From the NCBI GenBank assembly GCA_003154055.1, contig PMCH01000084.1:1-14929 (forward strand): 14,929 nucleotides of DNA. Reading direction: 5' to 3'. Within the stretch, counting starts at the first letter, position 1. Every line of letters begins with the position of its first letter. The notes beneath the pieces were generated by a model. It was not told the DNA's origin and made no database searches. It worked only from the letters and a program-made list of their open reading frames with translations. The stretch comes from Acidobacteriaceae bacterium (GTDB taxonomy: Bacteria > Acidobacteriota > Terriglobia > Terriglobales > Acidobacteriaceae). The translations under genes and the position numbers were made by a program. Shown here one piece after another: positions 12,794 to 14,929 of this stretch.

Positions 12794-12967
12794 TCAACTC
12801 TGTAACAGGTCTTTGCCTTCCTGACAAAACGCATGGGCGGATGGCGAACCCTTTGCGCCAGCTCACTCCCAGTCGTACCCGCCGACGCCGCCGCTCCTCT
12901 TGGGAACCCGGGAGAGACATTGTTCCGCTGTTGGGCTCTGCTCGGGACGCAGGAATTCGCAGGATAC

Positions 12968-12993
12968 AAAAAAGGGGAGCATCTCTGCTCCCC
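12968..12993 (-). terminator. Intrinsic terminator of the TonB-dependent receptor gene
   Basis: On the minus strand, GGGGAGC (12993-12987), a 6-nt loop, GCTCCCC (12980-12974) and TTTTTT (12973-12968), a perfect 7-bp stem with U-tract 28 bp after the receptor stop codon. Confidence 0.93.
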
Positions 12994-13021
12994 CAAGGAA
13001 GGTCATTCGACTGATCTGACT

Positions 13022-14929
13022 TTAGAAAATAAGCTTCAGACCGAACTGGACGAACCGGCGCTCGTTGGGTACACCGCCCGCCGGGTTGACTCCGCGCTTG
13101 CCGATGAGGGCCAATGGAGTGCCCGCTTGCGGCAATCCGCAATAGTTGGGGTCTTGCGCAAGCGTGCTGCTGACGCAAGCCGCATCCGCCGCGGCGCCCG
13201 TCTGAACGTAGTAATTGGAGTGGTTCAGCAGGTTGTAGAACTCCGAGCGGAACTGGAGCTTGAAGCGTTCCGTCACGGGGAAGACCTTGGTAATTCCAAG
13301 GTTGATGTTGTAGACGCCCGGCCCGCGGAAGAAGTTGCGGCTGGTCATGTTCGAGGGCCAGCGGCAGTTCTGTCCGGTAGAGACCTGGTTTCCGTCCCCA
13401 TTTACCACCATGTCGCACGTCGGCAGTTCACCGGATCCAACGAGTGGATCTGTGTATGTCGGCGAAACAGGCAGTGTAGAGAAAGTAAAGGCATTGGCAC
13501 CAACCGGGTCGGCGTTGTTCGAATTGCCCGACGCGGGAATGCTGACGCCGGTCGGAACGAAATAGCGGGCTGCGACCGTATCCCCAATATTTGCGGAGCT
13601 GTCAAACACGGTGAACGGATTCCCCGTGCGGGCGGTAACGATGGGCGCAAACTGCCAACCGTCGAGGATCTGCTTACTAACGCCATGGAAATTCTTGGCA
13701 TAGGGCAGATTCCAGACCGCACTGATGGCGACACGGTGACGCGCATCGAAGTCCGCGAGGCCCTTGTCAAGTTTGGGTTGAAAAGGATCCAACAATCCAA
13801 GGTTCTCGGTTTGCGGGGTTTCGCTGAAGGACGAACTCAGATTGTCAATGGTCTTCGACCAGGTGTAATTGACGACCAAGTCCAAACCCTGATGAAACAG
13901 GTTATTGGAGCTTAAGCGAGTGTTGAGAGCGTGATAATTGGAAAATCCGTTCGCACCGCGGGTGTTCATATTGCCGTACTGGCGGCTCAGACGGTCGATG
14001 GAATTGTGTGCCACCGGGTCCGTTCCCAGGTACACGACTCCGAAGCCCCGTTGATTGGAGTTTTCAATCGAGTACAGGTGAATGCCGTGCGATCCCGTGT
14101 ACTCCAGAGCAAGCACCGAGTTATGCAGAACCTCGCGCTGTAGCGAGAGATTCCAGCTCTCGGCGTAAGCGGTTGGCAGATCCTGCCGGACGTAGCGCAG
14201 ACTGGAATTGGGCAGCGCTTTGGTGCCAGTTCCGGCAAACGGCCCGAGGTTGTTGGTCTCCAGTACTTGCGGGTTCGCTGCGCCTACTGTGCCCGACTGG
14301 AAGATTGAGTTGAACTGCGCGGGGACGTTCTGGATGACGTTAAATGTAACGTTGCCAAAATTCCGCTCGTAGGAAATACCGTAACCACCGCGGATGCTGG
14401 TTTTGCCGTCGCCGAAGAGGTCATAGGCAAATCCAACACGGGGTCCGAAGTTGTGATACTGCGGATTCCACAATCCGCCGACCGGGCTAGCCGGGCTATT
14501 GGGCGTAGCGCCAACCGTGAAGACTTGGCCGTTGCGGATCTGCTCGAAAAAGTTGCTGCCGGTGCCGAACACAAAATTGGAATCCAGTTTCGGATCTTTG
14601 TTGTGCTGCACGCCGTAGTACTCCCAACGCAGGCCAAGATTCAGGGTCAATCTGGGGGTGATTTTCCAGTTGTCCTGAGCGTAGGCAGCTAGGTCATGGT
14701 AGCGATTGCTGCGAGCGAAGCTGGGCTGACCAGCAGGCAGGTCAATCGAGCATTCCGCCGTTACCAGCGTGTTGCCGTCTTCGTCTTTTACGCAGGGGAA
14801 TTTTCCCTGTGGGTCCACGACGACCTGGAACCAGCCAGCATGGCCGGTCAACAGGTTTTCGACGGCGGATGCCACTGAACCGTTACCGCCGGGCTCCAGC
14901 GCTTGCACGGCGTTCTGGTAGGCGCCGAA
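13022..14929 (-). CDS. TonB-dependent receptor, Oar-like, C-terminal part
   Basis: Outer-membrane beta-barrel receptor, cut by the right edge: 635 residues are present and the frame is still open at 14929, so the N-terminal carboxypeptidase-like domain, plug and early barrel are outside. Typical barrel segments are AAYAQDNWKITPRLTLNLGLRWEYY (14658-14730 region), NFGPRVGFAYDLFGDGKTSIRGGYG, VNYTWSKTIDNLSSSF, DFDARHRVAISAVWNLPY and FRSEFYNLLNHSNYY. It ends NERRFVQFGLKLIF, with the C-terminal Phe expected for BAM recognition. These features fit the Oar-like family, very expanded in Acidobacteriota and thought to import glycans, peptides or metal complexes; the substrate cannot be told. A Cys pair near the visible start (PCVKDEDG, AECSID) could form a disulfide in a loop. 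Confidence 0.92.
   Translation of the reverse strand, partial: FGAYQNAVQALEPGGNGSVASAVENLLTGHAGWFQVVVDPQGKFPCVKDEDGNTLVTAECSIDLPAGQPSFARSNRYHDLAAYAQDNWKITPRLTLNLGLRWEYYGVQHNKDPKLDSNFVFGTGSNFFEQIRNGQVFTVGATPNSPASPVGGLWNPQYHNFGPRVGFAYDLFGDGKTSIRGGYGISYERNFGNVTFNVIQNVPAQFNSIFQSGTVGAANPQVLETNNLGPFAGTGTKALPNSSLRYVRQDLPTAYAESWNLSLQREVLHNSVLALEYTGSHGIHLYSIENSNQRGFGVVYLGTDPVAHNSIDRLSRQYGNMNTRGANGFSNYHALNTRLSSNNLFHQGLDLVVNYTWSKTIDNLSSSFSETPQTENLGLLDPFQPKLDKGLADFDARHRVAISAVWNLPYAKNFHGVSKQILDGWQFAPIVTARTGNPFTVFDSSANIGDTVAARYFVPTGVSIPASGNSNNADPVGANAFTFSTLPVSPTYTDPLVGSGELPTCDMVVNGDGNQVSTGQNCRWPSNMTSRNFFRGPGVYNINLGITKVFPVTERFKLQFRSEFYNLLNHSNYYVQTGAAADAACVSSTLAQDPNYCGLPQAGTPLALIGKRGVNPAGGVPNERRFVQFGLKLIF

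Larger units (their letters stand above)
12476..12967. other. Spacer without a convincing gene
   Basis: No open frame has both a start with a ribosome binding site and family-like composition. A 42-residue frame at 12696-12824 (+) lacks a ribosome binding site. It contains the inverted repeat at 12491-12527 and the coding-like minus-strand remnant at 12668-12793, listed separately. Confidence 0.5.

Noticed and set aside
12696..12824. 42-residue plus-strand open frame
   Set aside because: There is no ribosome binding site, no family pattern, and it overlaps a more coding-like minus frame.
12754..12996. 80-residue minus-strand open frame
   Set aside because: It begins inside the receptor terminator and has no recognisable features.
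12833..13915. 360-residue plus-strand open frame
   Set aside because: It is antisense to the TonB-dependent receptor and runs through the receptor's terminator.
1..14929. tRNA, rRNA, CRISPR, IS or phage content
   Set aside because: Reading both strands showed no tRNA-like cloverleaf, rRNA segment, regular direct-repeat array, transposase or integrase.

Overview
The window most likely comes from the Acidobacteriota (Terriglobia or Koribacter-like). This is inferred from gene content: an Oar-type TonB-dependent receptor, a TIG-domain lipoprotein, a TolB/PD40 propeller protein, a secreted carboxypeptidase-regulatory-like protein, a CIRCE-controlled groESL operon, and intergenic spacers with degenerate short repeats. 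The DNA is moderately GC-rich. I found no rRNA or tRNA gene, IS element, phage gene or CRISPR array.

Region 1 (74-4001) is a signalling island. A sensor kinase (CHASE3, PAS, HisKA_3-type; 2268-4001, +) is divergent from a NarL/LuxR-type response regulator (1563-2201, -). Downstream of the regulator lie a receiver-only response regulator (1062-1493, -) and a Crp/Fnr-family regulator (74-862, -). The last two genes each carry the same 18-bp dyad, ACTAGGG-N4-CCCTAGT. In both, the dyad ends exactly 22 bp before a weak -10-like hexamer, where an activator would stand in for a -35 box. I propose that the NarL-type regulator binds there, so that the kinase feeds a receiver-only protein and a Crp-type second tier. 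This is the most interesting signal in the window.

Region 2 (4055-4902, -) has a small secreted protein followed by a VOC-fold protein, probably co-transcribed.

Region 3 (5126-7411, +) is groES-groEL. It has a consensus TTGACA/TATAAT promoter, a CIRCE operator touching the -10 box, and a strong intrinsic terminator. The flanking spacers contain short tandem and palindromic repeats.

Region 4 (7626-10196) holds small, mostly uncharacterised genes: a DUF6249-like membrane protein, another membrane protein behind a REP-like palindrome, a DUF3617 periplasmic protein (-), a deazaflavin/nitroreductase-type split-barrel protein, and a TIG-domain lipoprotein (-).

Region 5 (10238-14929) has a divergent spacer with three dyads, then a membrane-anchored PD40 propeller protein without the winged-helix domain often found in its relatives, then a small TonB_C-domain protein 23 bp downstream. 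After about 490 bp without a convincing gene comes the C-terminal 635 residues of a TonB-dependent receptor (-), cut by the right edge.

Several starts were moved from the longest open frame to a codon with a Shine-Dalgarno sequence. These include a TTG start for the kinase and a GTG start for the receiver-only protein.
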